Counted from the stretch's first letter, positions 35,145 to 43,620 are shown. The stretch is 64,000 nt of DNA from Solibaculum mannosilyticum (GCF_015140235.1 NZ_AP023321.1:1788501-1852500); one strand, 5' to 3'. Translations and numbers: made by a program. The notes: generated by a model from the sequence alone, not told the origin.

Positions 35145-37787
35145 TTAAACGGTTTCCTTGCCGTAATAGGCTTTGAGATACATCTCCTTGATCTCGCTCA
35201 TCAACGGATACCGGGGATTGGCTCCGGTGCACTGGTCATCGAAGGCCTTTTCTACCATGTCGTCCAGCGTATCCAGGAAGTACTTCTCGTCTACGCCGTA
35301 ATCTTTGATGGTCTTCTTGATGCCTACCTTGGCCTTGAGCTCCTCAATGGCTTTGAGGAAGTTTTCAAATTTCTCTTCCTTGGAACTTCCCTGAATGCCT
35401 AAGAACTCGGCACATTCCACATAGCGGTCCAAAGTATGGGGGTATTGATACTGAGGGAAGGTGCCCATCTTGCGAGGCGTCTCGGCGGCGTTAAAGCGCA
35501 TGACGTCGGTAATGAGCAGGGCATTGGCCACGCCGTGGGCCAGGTGATGGAAGGCTCCCAGCTTATGGGCCATGGAATGGCACACTCCCAGGAAGGCGTT
35601 GGCAAAGGCCATACCGGCCATGGTGGATGCTTCTGCCATCTTCTCCCGGGCCTCGGGATCGTTTGCCCCATTTTCATAGGCCCTGGGCAGATAGGTAAAG
35701 ATGCTCTTCATGGCCTGGAGGGCAAGGCCGTCGGTATAACTAGTGGCCATCATAGAAGCGTATGCCTCCAAAGAGTGGGTCAGGGCGTCGATACCCGATG
35801 CTGAAGTCAGACCCTTGGGAGCATTCATCATGAGATCGGCATCTATAATAGCCATCTTAGGAAGCAGCTCGTAGTCGGCCAGGGGATACTTGACGCCGGT
35901 CTCCTCGTCGGTGATGACGGCAAAGGGAGTGACCTCCGAACCGGTACCCGCCGAGGTAGGAATGGCCACAAAATAGGCCTTTTCCCCCATCTTGGGGAAG
36001 GTATAGACCCTCTTGCGGATATCCATAAAGCGCATGGCCATATCCATGAAGTCCACCTCGGGATGCTCATACAGCACCCACATGATCTTGGCGGCATCCA
36101 TAGCCGATCCGCCGCCTATCGCGATAATGCAGTCGGGGCCAAAATCGCGCATGGCTTCAGCGCCCTGTTTGGCACAGGCCAGGGTGGGATCGGGCTCTAC
36201 GTCGAAGAAGGTTGTATGGGTGATGCCCATCTCGTCCAGCTTGTCGGTGATGGGTTTGGTATAGCCGTTCTGGAAGAGGAAAGAGTCGGTGACCACAAAG
36301 GCCTTTTTCTTGCCCATGACGGTTTTCAGTTCATCCAAAGCCACCGGCAGGCAGCCCTTCTTGAAGTACACCTTTTCCGGGGCTCTAAACCACAGCATAT
36401 TCTCTCTCCTCTCGGCCACCGTCTTGATGTTGAGCAGATGTTTGACACCCACGTTTTCCGAAACCGAGTTGCCGCCCCAGGAGCCGCAGCCCAATGTCAG
36501 CGATGGAGCCAATTTGAAGTTGTAAAGATCGCCGATGCCGCCCTGGGAGGACGGGGTATTGATAAGAATACGGCAGGTCTTCATGGCTTCGGTAAATTTC
36601 TGGATTTTATCGGTTTGACTTACTGCGTCGATGTACAGCGAAGAAGTATGTCCATAACCGCCGTCGGCTACCAGACGTTCGGCCTTCTCGACGGCATCGT
36701 CAAAGTCCTTGGCGCGGTACATGGCAAGCACGGGCGACAGCTTCTCATGGGCGAATTCTTCTTCCAGCTCTACGCTCTCCACCGGGCCGATGAGGATCTT
36801 GGTGTCTTCCGGCACCGAGATTCCGGCCAGCCGGGCGATACGGTAAGCCGATTGTCCTACAATTTTGGCGTTGAGGGATCCGTTGATTAAAATGGTTTTC
36901 CTTACCTTTTCCGTCTCATCGGGATTGAGTACGTAACAGCCGCGTTTGATAAATTCGGCTTTCGCCTGCTCATAAATGGCGTCCACCAGGATAACCGACT
37001 GTTCAGAGGCACAGATCATACCATTGTCAAAGGTCTTGGAATGAATGATGGAGTTGACGGCCATGATGACGTCGGCTGTCTCGTCGATGATGGCGGGCGT
37101 ATTGCCCGGGCCTACGCCGATGGCCGGTTTGCCCGAGGAGTACGCCGCCTTGACCATGCCGGGACCGCCGGTGGCCAAGATCAGATCGGCGCTGCGCATG
37201 ACTTCATTGGTCAAATCCAGGGACGGTACGTCGATCCACGCAATGATGTTTTCCGGAGCCCCTGCTTTGACGGCGGCATCCAAAACCACCTTGGCGGCGG
37301 CGATGGTGCATTTCTTTGCCCGGGGATGGGGACTGATGACAATGCCATTACGGGTCTTCAGCGCCAGAAGCGCCTTAAAGATAGCGGTGGATGTAGGATT
37401 GGTGGTGGGAATTACCGCTGCTACAATGCCTACCGGTTCGGCGATGGTGGCTGTCCCATAAGCCGGATCCCGCTCTAAGACGCCGCAGGTCTTGGTATCC
37501 CTATATTTATTGTAGATATATTCGGAAGCATAATGGTTCTTGATTACTTTGTCTTCAACGACACCCATCCCCGTCTCTTCTACCGCCATCTTGGCCAGCG
37601 GAATGCGCTGCTGATTGGCTGCCATAGCGGCCGCAAAGAAGATCTGATCCACTTGCTCTTGGGTGAAGGTGGAGAACTTTCTCTGGGCTTCTCTGACCTG
37701 AGCCATCTTGGCTACCAGGGCATCCACACTGTCGACCAGGTTGGTTTCAGCCGGGACTTGTGCGGTCATTTGTTCTCTTTTGTCCAT
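35145..37787 (-). CDS. adhE: bifunctional aldehyde-alcohol dehydrogenase AdhE
   Basis: Reduces acetyl-CoA to acetaldehyde and then ethanol, using two NADH. The 880-residue protein has the N-terminal CoA-acylating aldehyde dehydrogenase domain (about 1-445), with the catalytic Cys in FDNGMICASEQS and the NAD site around ILATGGPGMVKAAYSSGKPAIGVGPGN. The C-terminal iron-dependent alcohol dehydrogenase domain (about 460-870) has GGGSAMDAAKIM, PTSAGTGSEVTPFAV and the metal-binding histidines in CHSMAHKLGAFHHLAHGVANA. AGGAGG precedes the ATG. It has its own consensus promoter with a Rex operator, so it should be induced when NADH/NAD is high. Length and motifs are normal. Confidence 0.97.
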   Translation of the reverse strand: MDKREQMTAQVPAETNLVDSVDALVAKMAQVREAQRKFSTFTQEQVDQIFFAAAMAANQQRIPLAKMAVEETGMGVVEDKVIKNHYASEYIYNKYRDTKTCGVLERDPAYGTATIAEPVGIVAAVIPTTNPTSTAIFKALLALKTRNGIVISPHPRAKKCTIAAAKVVLDAAVKAGAPENIIAWIDVPSLDLTNEVMRSADLILATGGPGMVKAAYSSGKPAIGVGPGNTPAIIDETADVIMAVNSIIHSKTFDNGMICASEQSVILVDAIYEQAKAEFIKRGCYVLNPDETEKVRKTILINGSLNAKIVGQSAYRIARLAGISVPEDTKILIGPVESVELEEEFAHEKLSPVLAMYRAKDFDDAVEKAERLVADGGYGHTSSLYIDAVSQTDKIQKFTEAMKTCRILINTPSSQGGIGDLYNFKLAPSLTLGCGSWGGNSVSENVGVKHLLNIKTVAERRENMLWFRAPEKVYFKKGCLPVALDELKTVMGKKKAFVVTDSFLFQNGYTKPITDKLDEMGITHTTFFDVEPDPTLACAKQGAEAMRDFGPDCIIAIGGGSAMDAAKIMWVLYEHPEVDFMDMAMRFMDIRKRVYTFPKMGEKAYFVAIPTSAGTGSEVTPFAVITDEETGVKYPLADYELLPKMAIIDADLMMNAPKGLTSASGIDALTHSLEAYASMMATSYTDGLALQAMKSIFTYLPRAYENGANDPEAREKMAEASTMAGMAFANAFLGVCHSMAHKLGAFHHLAHGVANALLITDVMRFNAAETPRKMGTFPQYQYPHTLDRYVECAEFLGIQGSSKEEKFENFLKAIEELKAKVGIKKTIKDYGVDEKYFLDTLDDMVEKAFDDQCTGANPRYPLMSEIKEMYLKAYYGKETV

Positions 37788-37839
37788 AGGTAGACCTCCT
37801 GTTTGGATTGCAACGGCTGTACCGTTGCGTTGGGAATGT

Positions 37840-37857
37840 TTGTTATTTTTTTAACAA
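37840..37857 (-). promoter_or_regulatory. Rex operator upstream of adhE
   Basis: TTGTTATTTTTTTAACAA is a full 18-bp inverted repeat with the TTGTTA/TAACAA half-sites of the NADH-sensing repressor Rex. It sits just downstream of the adhE -10 (37862-37867), over the expected transcription start, where bound Rex would block the polymerase. Confidence 0.88.
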
Positions 37858-37861
37858 TTAC

Positions 37862-37890
37862 ATTATAGCAACTCTTTCTGCGGATGTCAA
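37862..37890 (-). promoter_or_regulatory. adhE promoter
   Basis: On the minus strand TTGACA (37885-37890) and TATAAT (37862-37867) have 17-base spacing, a perfect consensus. The -35 overlaps the stop codon of the short ORF upstream. Confidence 0.9.
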
Positions 37891-38030
37891 CCAAACAGAT
37901 TCAGAAGTTTTTCTACTAAATCGATAGGAATATAGTAATATTGACGGCATCCCTTTTCATCCAGATAAAGAGGGCGAAGAATCCCTGCCTTGCACAAGGG
38001 TTTCCGGTTACAAGGAAGTATATTTTTCAA
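37887..38030 (-). CDS. small hypothetical ORF or gene 3' remnant, 47 aa
   Basis: A frame from a TTG at 38030 to the TGA at 37887 encodes 47 residues with CNRKPLC, GILRPLYLDEKGCRQYYYIPIDLVEKLLNLFG. The composition looks protein-like, not random. It lacks a ribosome site and opens right after a stop codon next to the recombinase end. It may therefore be the 3' remnant of a chromosomal gene cut by the mobile element, or a genuine small protein. I do not recognise the family. Confidence 0.3.
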   Translation of the reverse strand: MKNILPCNRKPLCKAGILRPLYLDEKGCRQYYYIPIDLVEKLLNLFG

Positions 38031-38056
38031 TTAGGCGGTATAGCCCCGTTCAAGGG

Positions 38057-39715
38057 CTATGCCGTCTTTTCCTGTTTATTGGTTTCTTTCTGTTCCGTCT
38101 GCGGGTCAGTCGGCAAATGGATTTCTCCCACGAAGTTAAAGACAATATCCACTTTCTGAAAACGCTTGCCGTCTATCTTCTCCGGCGTATGGACAACGAT
38201 TTTCTTTATAAACTCATTGACGATAGTGGGCGTTAATTCTGTTATTCCCACATACTTGCGGATAACGGCGGCGAAACTGTCAAAGTCATTTTTATTCTGT
38301 TCGTAGGTATCGACTTCCTGTTGTTCTGCCTTTACCTTTTCTGTAAGTTCTTTCTGCTCTGCTTCATATTCTGCAGACAGTTTCAAAAACCGCTCATGGC
38401 TGATAGTTCCGTTGATGTCGTCCTCATAAATCCGCTTGAAAATCCGGTCAAGTTCTGCAATTCGTTTTCTTGCCTGTCCGACCTCACGCCGCTTGCGTTT
38501 CATATCCTTTTCTGCTTCATCAAATCGCTGTTTCTGTATCAATTCCATAAAAGCAGTGATGTCCTCATAGAACATGGCAGTTACGGCAAATATCCGATTG
38601 AGAACGATTTTCCGCAGGACTTCTTCTCTGATGAAGTGAGCCGTACAATCTCCTGTATTGCTTTTATATCTTGCACAGCGGTAGTTGTCTTGTGAACCGT
38701 CAAAGCTCTTGCAGGTGGCAAAGTGCAGTTTACTTCCACAATCCGCACAGAATACTAAGCCGGAAAACATTCCCTGCCGTTCTGCCTTTGTGGGGCGGCG
38801 TTTATTTGCCCTTAATTCCTGTACCCGTTCAAAGACAGCTTCTTCAACGATTGCTTCATGTGTATTGCGGAAAATCGCTTGCTGTTCCTTTGTGGTGGGA
38901 ATACGCCTTTTCAGCTTGTGGGATTTGGAATAGCTTTTGAAGTTTACCGTATGCCCACAGTAGTCCATGCGTTCCAAAACTGCTACAATCGTGCTTTCAT
39001 TCCAACTGTACGGATTTTCCGGAAGCACCTTGCCCTTTTGTTTTGCATAGTGGGCTTTGGTGGTAAGCACCTTGTCAGCCGTCAGAATTTTTGCTATCTG
39101 CATAGGACCTTTTCCGGCAACACATAAATCAAAAATACGCTTTACCACAACGGCGGCTTCTTCGTCCACAATCCATTTCTTTCTGTCGTTGGGGTCTACC
39201 TTATAGCCATAGGGCGGCTTTGTCAGATGTTCCCCTGCCATGCCCTGCGCCCGCTTGATTGCCCTTACCTTTTTACTGGTATCTTTGGCGTAAAAATCGT
39301 TGAACAGATTTCGGAAAGGGGTAAAATCATTGTCGCCCTTTGCGCTGTCCACGCCGTCATTGATTGCGATATAGCGCACATCTCTTTCCACGAAAAAGAT
39401 TTCCGTATAGTAGCCGACTTTCAGATAATCACGCCCCAAGCGGGACATATCCTTGACAATGACTGTCGCCACATTTCCGGCTTCAATCTCTGCAATCATA
39501 CGGTTAAAATTCGGTCTGTCAAAAGTCACACCGGAAACGCCGTCATCAATGAAAAATACCGGATTTGTAAAGCCGTTATCCGAAGCGTATTTTGTTAAAA
39601 CTGCTTTTTGATTGACAATACTGTTGCTGTCCCCGTCCAATGCGTCCTCTTGACTTAAACGGGCATATAATGCTGTTATCTGTTCGGGCTTATATGTATT
39701 TGCTGTCATGTTCAT
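38057..39715 (-). CDS. large serine recombinase of a mobile element
   Basis: A site-specific recombinase that excises and integrates the element. The 552-residue protein has the resolvase domain with the catalytic serine in ALYARLSQED, then DDGVSGVTFDRPNFNRMI and VKDMSRLGRDYLKVGYYTEIFF. The recombinase DNA-binding domain (PPYGYKVDPNDRKKWIVDEEAA), a zinc ribbon (CADCGSKLHFATC...CARY), a long coiled coil (about 385-470) and a conserved C-terminal domain of the TndX/TnpX-like proteins of clostridial transposons follow. Its start overlaps the end of the tnpW gene, so the two are co-transcribed. The gene lies at the element's left end, pointing outwards, the usual place for an integrase. Confidence 0.93.
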   Translation of the reverse strand: MNMTANTYKPEQITALYARLSQEDALDGDSNSIVNQKAVLTKYASDNGFTNPVFFIDDGVSGVTFDRPNFNRMIAEIEAGNVATVIVKDMSRLGRDYLKVGYYTEIFFVERDVRYIAINDGVDSAKGDNDFTPFRNLFNDFYAKDTSKKVRAIKRAQGMAGEHLTKPPYGYKVDPNDRKKWIVDEEAAVVVKRIFDLCVAGKGPMQIAKILTADKVLTTKAHYAKQKGKVLPENPYSWNESTIVAVLERMDYCGHTVNFKSYSKSHKLKRRIPTTKEQQAIFRNTHEAIVEEAVFERVQELRANKRRPTKAERQGMFSGLVFCADCGSKLHFATCKSFDGSQDNYRCARYKSNTGDCTAHFIREEVLRKIVLNRIFAVTAMFYEDITAFMELIQKQRFDEAEKDMKRKRREVGQARKRIAELDRIFKRIYEDDINGTISHERFLKLSAEYEAEQKELTEKVKAEQQEVDTYEQNKNDFDSFAAVIRKYVGITELTPTIVNEFIKKIVVHTPEKIDGKRFQKVDIVFNFVGEIHLPTDPQTEQKETNKQEKTA

Positions 39716-39969
39716 TCCTCCTGTAATGAACGCCCGACAGACAGGTTGCTATCTTCATTATAGCGGACTTCTTTTCCTTTGTCAGCAGGCACTTTGAGGT
39801 TTTCTGATTTTATGAGCCGCTTCATCTTTTCAAAAAGCGGTTCAGAGCCGCCGCAAGAGGTAGATACCTCATAGAATGTACCACCGATTTTATAAGTGAC
39901 TGTTTCTTGTGTGGGATTGCCCTTTTGTGGCATAAATCCGCTGTTTTCAATAATTCGTTTCATTTTCAT
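39712..39969 (-). CDS. tnpW: transposon-encoded protein TnpW-like
   Basis: An 85-residue protein whose core TVTYKIGGTFYEVSTSCGGSEPLFEKMKRLI matches the TnpW family, found next to serine recombinases on clostridial mobilisable transposons. Its role is unproven and may be accessory to recombination. The stop overlaps the recombinase start (ATGA-like), suggesting coupled translation. The 345 bases between it and the TetR gene (39970-40314) hold the divergent promoters and no gene I can support. Confidence 0.75.
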   Translation of the reverse strand: MKMKRIIENSGFMPQKGNPTQETVTYKIGGTFYEVSTSCGGSEPLFEKMKRLIKSENLKVPADKGKEVRYNEDSNLSVGRSLQEE

Positions 39970-40255
39970 TCCTTTCCCGTCCTTTCTTCGCTTTGTAATG
40001 TGATAAGTTTCTCAGCAAGCATAGGAAAAGAGTACCCTTTTCCGAAAATGCCCTGCATTTTGCTTGTTGGGAAGTTTCCCAAACCCTCTGATTTTCCTCT
40101 CACTACCTACAACACCGCACAGGGCGATTTTGCCGAAGCTTTGAGAGAAATTTTTCAAAAAGTTTTTCTTATCTCTTAATACGGAAAAGTTCCTGAAATG
40201 CCAAATAAATAACCGAAAATGTTTCGAGTATCATTGCTTAAAACCTCTTTTAATC

Positions 40256-40284
40256 TTGACACTGTAAAGTTTAAACTTTATAAT
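40256..40284 (+). promoter_or_regulatory. tetR-EFR1 promoter with internal palindrome
   Basis: TTGACA (40256-40261) and TATAAT (40279-40284) are spaced 17. The spacer is almost entirely the perfect palindrome AAAGTTTAAACTTT (40266-40279), a natural operator for the TetR protein encoded 31 bases downstream. Flanking CACTGTAAAG and CAGTGTAAAG copies (40260-40269, 40290-40299) may extend the site. Confidence 0.8.
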
Positions 40285-40314
40285 ATAGACAGTGTAAAGA
40301 TTGGAGGACTTAGC

Positions 40315-40935
40315 ATGGCACAGAAACGACAGACTTATCATCATAAAGACTTGCGAAACGCTTTAATCGAAACAGGTATTCAGCTTGTAAGTACAGAGGG
40401 AGTAAATGCTTTTTCTTTGAGAAAGGTAGCTGCGGCGTGTGGTGTCAGCCATGCTGCCCCTTATAGTCATTTTCAAAATAAAGAAGAACTGCTTGAAGCA
40501 ATGCAATTATTTATCACAGATAGATTTTCTAAACAATTAGAAATTACCGTTCAAAAGAATAATAATGTTGTAGAAATATTGAAAGATATGGGGATAGCCT
40601 ATGTATCTTTCTTTGTAGAAAATCCTGCTTATTTTCAATTTTTATATTCTCAATCCAGCATAAAAATTGACTTATCGTTATCAATACCAGACGACCAAAA
40701 CTATAAACCTTATATTATCTATAAAAATATTGTAAGTAAATTATTAGAGCAGACACACTATTCGGAAGAAAAGCAAAATGATATTATCATAACCATTTGG
40801 GCTTTTATACATGGTGTTACTTCATTAGCCACCATGAATAATGTAAATTATGATAATGACTGGAGAGAGAAAGTCATTGATTTTATGGACGTTTTTCAAC
40901 TTTCCTTTTTAGATAATACAGGAGAAAAAATATGA
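40315..40935 (+). CDS. TetR-family transcriptional repressor
   Basis: A 206-residue regulator with the TetR N-terminal helix-turn-helix HHKDLRNALIETGIQLVSTEGVNAFSLRKVAAACGVSHAAPYSHFQNKEELLEAM and a divergent ligand-binding domain. The start is the ATG at 40315 with GGAGG upstream; a longer frame back to 40219 crosses the promoter and is rejected. It overlaps the next gene by four bases, so it probably controls itself and the EFR1 flavodoxin through the palindrome in their promoter. Ligand unknown. AT-rich, like the rest of the element. Confidence 0.88.
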   Translation: MAQKRQTYHHKDLRNALIETGIQLVSTEGVNAFSLRKVAAACGVSHAAPYSHFQNKEELLEAMQLFITDRFSKQLEITVQKNNNVVEILKDMGIAYVSFFVENPAYFQFLYSQSSIKIDLSLSIPDDQNYKPYIIYKNIVSKLLEQTHYSEEKQNDIIITIWAFIHGVTSLATMNNVNYDNDWREKVIDFMDVFQLSFLDNTGEKI

Positions 40936-41693
40936 TTGGGATTTATTTTAGCGGAACAGGAAATACAAAATATTGTTTGGAAAAGTTTGTTGCTCTATAT
41001 GATAGGAACATTAAAATAACTCCTTTAGAAGATAGAGATACAATAGAAAAAGTTACATACCATAAAGACATCATTTTTGCTTATCCAATCTATTACAGCA
41101 ATCTGCCTAAAATTGTACGGGATTTTATCTGCGAAAATTCTGATGTATGGAAAGGAAAACGTGTTTTCATTATTGCAACAATGGGACTGTTTAGCGGCGA
41201 TGGCGCGGGCGTATCTGCAAGATTGTTCGAGAGATACGGTGCACAGGTATGGGGTGGACTTCATTTGAAAATGCCGGATTGCATTTGTGATGTAAAAGCC
41301 TTAAAGCGTACTGCGGCTCAAAATAAGCAAATTGTTATACAAACAGAAGAACGCATAAAATCAGCGGTGTGCAATTTGAAAAATGGTACTCCAACTAAAG
41401 ACGGTTTGGGATTTTTATGCCATATTGCAGGGCTTTTGGGACAGCGGCTTTGGTTTTACCGTAAAACACAAGAATATTCAGACAAAATACAGATAGATAC
41501 AGACATTTGTATAAAGTGCGGGAAATGTGCATTGGTGTGTCCTATGAATAATTTGTCATTATCAGAAGATAAGATTATAGCAGACGGACGGTGTACGTTA
41601 TGCTATCGGTGTGTAAATCAATGTAGCAAGAAAGCAATTACCATTTTGGGGAAACAAGTGATTTTTCAGCACACTGTTTCTGATTTTCATTAA
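40932..41693 (+). CDS. EFR1-family flavodoxin/ferredoxin fusion protein
   Basis: A 253-residue electron carrier: an N-terminal flavodoxin-like domain with the phosphate loop YFSGTGNTKYC and YPIYYSNLPKIVRDF, then two C-terminal [4Fe-4S] motifs CIKCGKCALVCPMNNL and CTLCYRCVNQCSKKAI. These proteins are called EFR1-family ferrodoxins and often travel on clostridial mobile elements with a TetR regulator, as here. The redox partner is unknown. The ATGA overlap with tetR shows they are one operon. It is probably the cargo of this element. Confidence 0.85.
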   Translation: MIGIYFSGTGNTKYCLEKFVALYDRNIKITPLEDRDTIEKVTYHKDIIFAYPIYYSNLPKIVRDFICENSDVWKGKRVFIIATMGLFSGDGAGVSARLFERYGAQVWGGLHLKMPDCICDVKALKRTAAQNKQIVIQTEERIKSAVCNLKNGTPTKDGLGFLCHIAGLLGQRLWFYRKTQEYSDKIQIDTDICIKCGKCALVCPMNNLSLSEDKIIADGRCTLCYRCVNQCSKKAITILGKQVIFQHTVSDFH

Positions 41694-41723
41694 AGGTAGT
41701 TTGATTAGAAATGAGGTGGTGTA

Positions 41724-41912
41724 TTGCAACAAGAAAAATGGATTTTATGTCCTGTATGCAATAATAAAACCCGATTAAGAATACGGGAAGATACAGAAAT
41801 AAAGAATTTCCCACTATACTGTCCGAAGTGTAAGCAGGAAAATCTTATCAATGTAAAAAATTTGAATATTTCAGTTATCACAGAGCCAGACGCATTGACG
41901 CAGAGCCGATAA
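41724..41912 (+). CDS. cysteine-rich KTR-type small protein
   Basis: A 62-residue zinc-ribbon-like protein: WILCPVCNNKTRLRIREDTEIKNFPLYCPKCKQENLINV has two CPxC knuckles and the K-T-R triplet that names the family. It starts at a TTG with GAGGTGG upstream. Such proteins are common passengers of Firmicute conjugative elements, often near resistance genes. Function unknown. Confidence 0.75.
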   Translation: MQQEKWILCPVCNNKTRLRIREDTEIKNFPLYCPKCKQENLINVKNLNISVITEPDALTQSR

Positions 41913-41946
41913 TCACAAGAAAATCTTATGATTATTGGCTCTTTCT
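41902..41946 (+). terminator. intrinsic terminator of the TetR-EFR1-KTR operon
   Basis: AGAGCC-ATAATCA and TGATTAT-GGCTCT arms are followed by TTTCT; the stem overlaps the end of the KTR gene. Further on, 41947-42250 has no gene, but two more hairpins occur: ACATGGC/GCCATGT with a T tract near 42025-42060, and CAAACGCC/GGCGTTTG near 42176-42214. Confidence 0.65.
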
Positions 41947-42250
41947 GTTTTGTGATAGGAAAACAAACCGCCATTTCCTGTATATAAAATGGAATAGCGG
42001 TAAATAGAAAATTATTTTTATAGACATGGCGGTGTCGGGAGATATTGCCATGTTTCTTTTTCGCATTTTTAATTCTATTCCATTGTCAAAAAAAGCCTAT
42101 TCCATGCAACGGGATTTTGCGGCTATGAAGATGAATACACAAATCATCATAATTACTTAAATAACTCATATTGCCAAACGCCTATGCGGTTTTATACCTG
42201 CATGGGCGTTTGTTGTAATAGCCCCCTACTGGGAAGAAAGGGGGTGAGTT

Positions 42251-42700
42251 ATGATGAAGTATTCTGAACAATTCATGGAGCATCTCGAATATGCCTTTGC
42301 CGCGTTCTGTAAAATCGTTCTCCGCAATGCGGCAATCAGCGCGTACCGCGATTGGGGACGGAAACAGAAGCATGAAGTATCACTTGACTATTTGATGTCG
42401 GAAACGTCTTTTGAACCGTTTGCAACCGACAACTATTTTGAGCAGCATGTTTATGAAAAGCCGACTGTTTTTGTTGTGCAAGGGAAAGAAGTTGTCGTTA
42501 CAAGTAGACGATTAGCCGACGCATTAGCTAATCTGTCAGAACAAAGGCGCACTGTTCTGCTGATGAATTTCTTCCTCGGTTACAGCGAAAGAAAAATCGG
42601 AAATGAGTATGGAAGAAGCAGAAGTACAGTAAGCTACTGGAAACTGGCGGCATTGAAGCAGTTAAGAAAAGAACTGGAGGAAACTAAATATGAGGAATAG
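42251..42700 (+). CDS. sigma-70-like regulator of mobile elements (Tn916 Orf7 type)
   Basis: A 149-residue protein with a sigma region-4 helix-turn-helix at its end (LANLSEQRRTVLLMNFFLGYSERKIGNEYGRSRSTVSYWKLAALKQLRKEL) and a divergent N-terminal half. It resembles the small sigma-like proteins encoded upstream of transfer or recombination genes in Tn916-like elements, where they influence excision. GGGGGTGAG precedes the tandem ATGs. It overlaps the next gene by 11 bases. Confidence 0.75.
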   Translation: MMKYSEQFMEHLEYAFAAFCKIVLRNAAISAYRDWGRKQKHEVSLDYLMSETSFEPFATDNYFEQHVYEKPTVFVVQGKEVVVTSRRLADALANLSEQRRTVLLMNFFLGYSERKIGNEYGRSRSTVSYWKLAALKQLRKELEETKYEE

Positions 42701-42893
42701 GAAACTGATACCCTTTGAAACCATTGAGAAAGCTGTTGCCGGCGAGCCGGAAGCCATAGACGCGGTACTGCGGCATTACACAGCGCGGATTAAATATCTG
42801 TCTACCTATCGCGGGCATATTAACGACGATATTCAAGACCGTCTGAAAGCACAGCTTATCAAAGCTATCCTGCAATTCCGTTTTGACAGGTAA
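42690..42893 (+). CDS. helix-turn-helix protein of mobile elements (Tn916 Orf8 type)
   Basis: A 67-residue protein, PFETIEKAVAGEPEAIDAVLRHYTARIKYLS followed by DIQDRLKAQLIKAILQFR, matching the small helix-turn-helix partners that follow the sigma-like gene in Tn916-like elements. Start inside the end of that gene with GGAGG upstream. A strong terminator follows. Confidence 0.75.
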   Translation: MRNRKLIPFETIEKAVAGEPEAIDAVLRHYTARIKYLSTYRGHINDDIQDRLKAQLIKAILQFRFDR

Positions 42894-42911
42894 AAAGTAG
42901 CAAAGTCAGAA

Positions 42912-42962
42912 AAAGCCGTCAAGGATAAAATGCACGCTTGCGCGTCCTTGACGGCTTTCCCT
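42912..42962 (+). terminator. intrinsic terminator
   Basis: AAAGCCGTCAAGGA (42912-42925) and TCCTTGACGGCTTT (42945-42958) form a 14-bp stem after the HTH gene. Confidence 0.75.
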
Positions 42963-43103
42963 GTCTTTGTTATTGGACGGCTAAGAGAGCGCAATCGGAT
43001 AAACCGCTTACGCTCTCTATCCAGTATAGAATATTATGCGATAGGGTATGCTTCTCACTTGATTTAAGCGGCATTACAGCGGAGACAAAGGCAGGGGTAA
43101 GGG

Positions 43104-43146
43104 TTTTATACTCCAACCCTTAAAAATGAGGTTCTACTGCGTAACA
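43104..43146 (+). repeat. 43-bp imperfect direct repeat, copy A
   Basis: Begins TTTTATACT and ends TGCGTAACA; copy B at 43518-43560 differs at 7 of 43 positions. A shorter inverted relative (TATGTTACGTAGTAGA, 43444-43459) lies between them. The intervening and flanking DNA (42963-43572) has no gene I can support and is probably the non-coding right end of the mobile element. Confidence 0.65.
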
Positions 43147-43322
43147 TAACAAACGATATTTTTATATTGCCGTTTCCGTTCCATTCCGGCGGTTCTGCCG
43201 CTTTGCTTTGCCCCCCAAGGAGAGGGATTAGGGAAAGGATAGGAAGGGAATGGGTATTTGATTAAATCCGTATTTGGTATTTCTTTAGTTATTTATATCT
43301 TTATTTAATTGCGTTGGATTTT

Positions 43323-43382
43323 CCAATGTCGGATAAACCGATGTCGGAAAATCCAATATCGGATAATCCAGTACCGGAAATT
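43323..43382 (+). repeat. four tandem 15-bp repeats (iteron-like)
   Basis: CCAATGTCGGATAAA, CCGATGTCGGAAAAT, CCAATATCGGATAAT and CCAGTACCGGAAATT lie head to tail. The period is a multiple of three and encodes (PMS[DE]xN)-like repeats in one frame, but that frame has no proper start. Either protein-binding iterons of the element or the relic of a repeat-containing gene. Confidence 0.6.
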
Positions 43383-43517
43383 ATGCGGTATTCAAAAACT
43401 GTCTAATCTACCTGCTTTATAAAACTGCTGATTTGGGGATAGGTATGTTACGTAGTAGAGGGTAAAAAAACGCTTGATTTATGCAGCTTGCAGAACGTGA
43501 AAAACGCTTAGATGATA

Positions 43518-43560
43518 TTTTATACTTCTACACTCAAAAATGGCGTTCTATTGCGTAACA
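43518..43560 (+). repeat. 43-bp imperfect direct repeat, copy B
   Basis: Partner of the copy at 43104-43146, about 84 percent identical by direct comparison, 12 bases before the boundary terminator. Confidence 0.65.
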
Positions 43561-43572
43561 AAGTGAAGATAA

Positions 43573-43620
43573 AAACAGAGAGCCGATCACTATTGAAAGT
43601 GATTAACTCTCTGTTTCTGT
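43573..43620. terminator. hairpin at right boundary of mobile element
   Basis: AAACAGAGAG (43573-43582) and CTCTCTGTTT (43607-43616) enclose a second nested stem (CACT/AGTG). It lies between the element's repeats and the chromosomal phosphotransferase gene on the minus strand and could terminate both ways. Confidence 0.65.
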
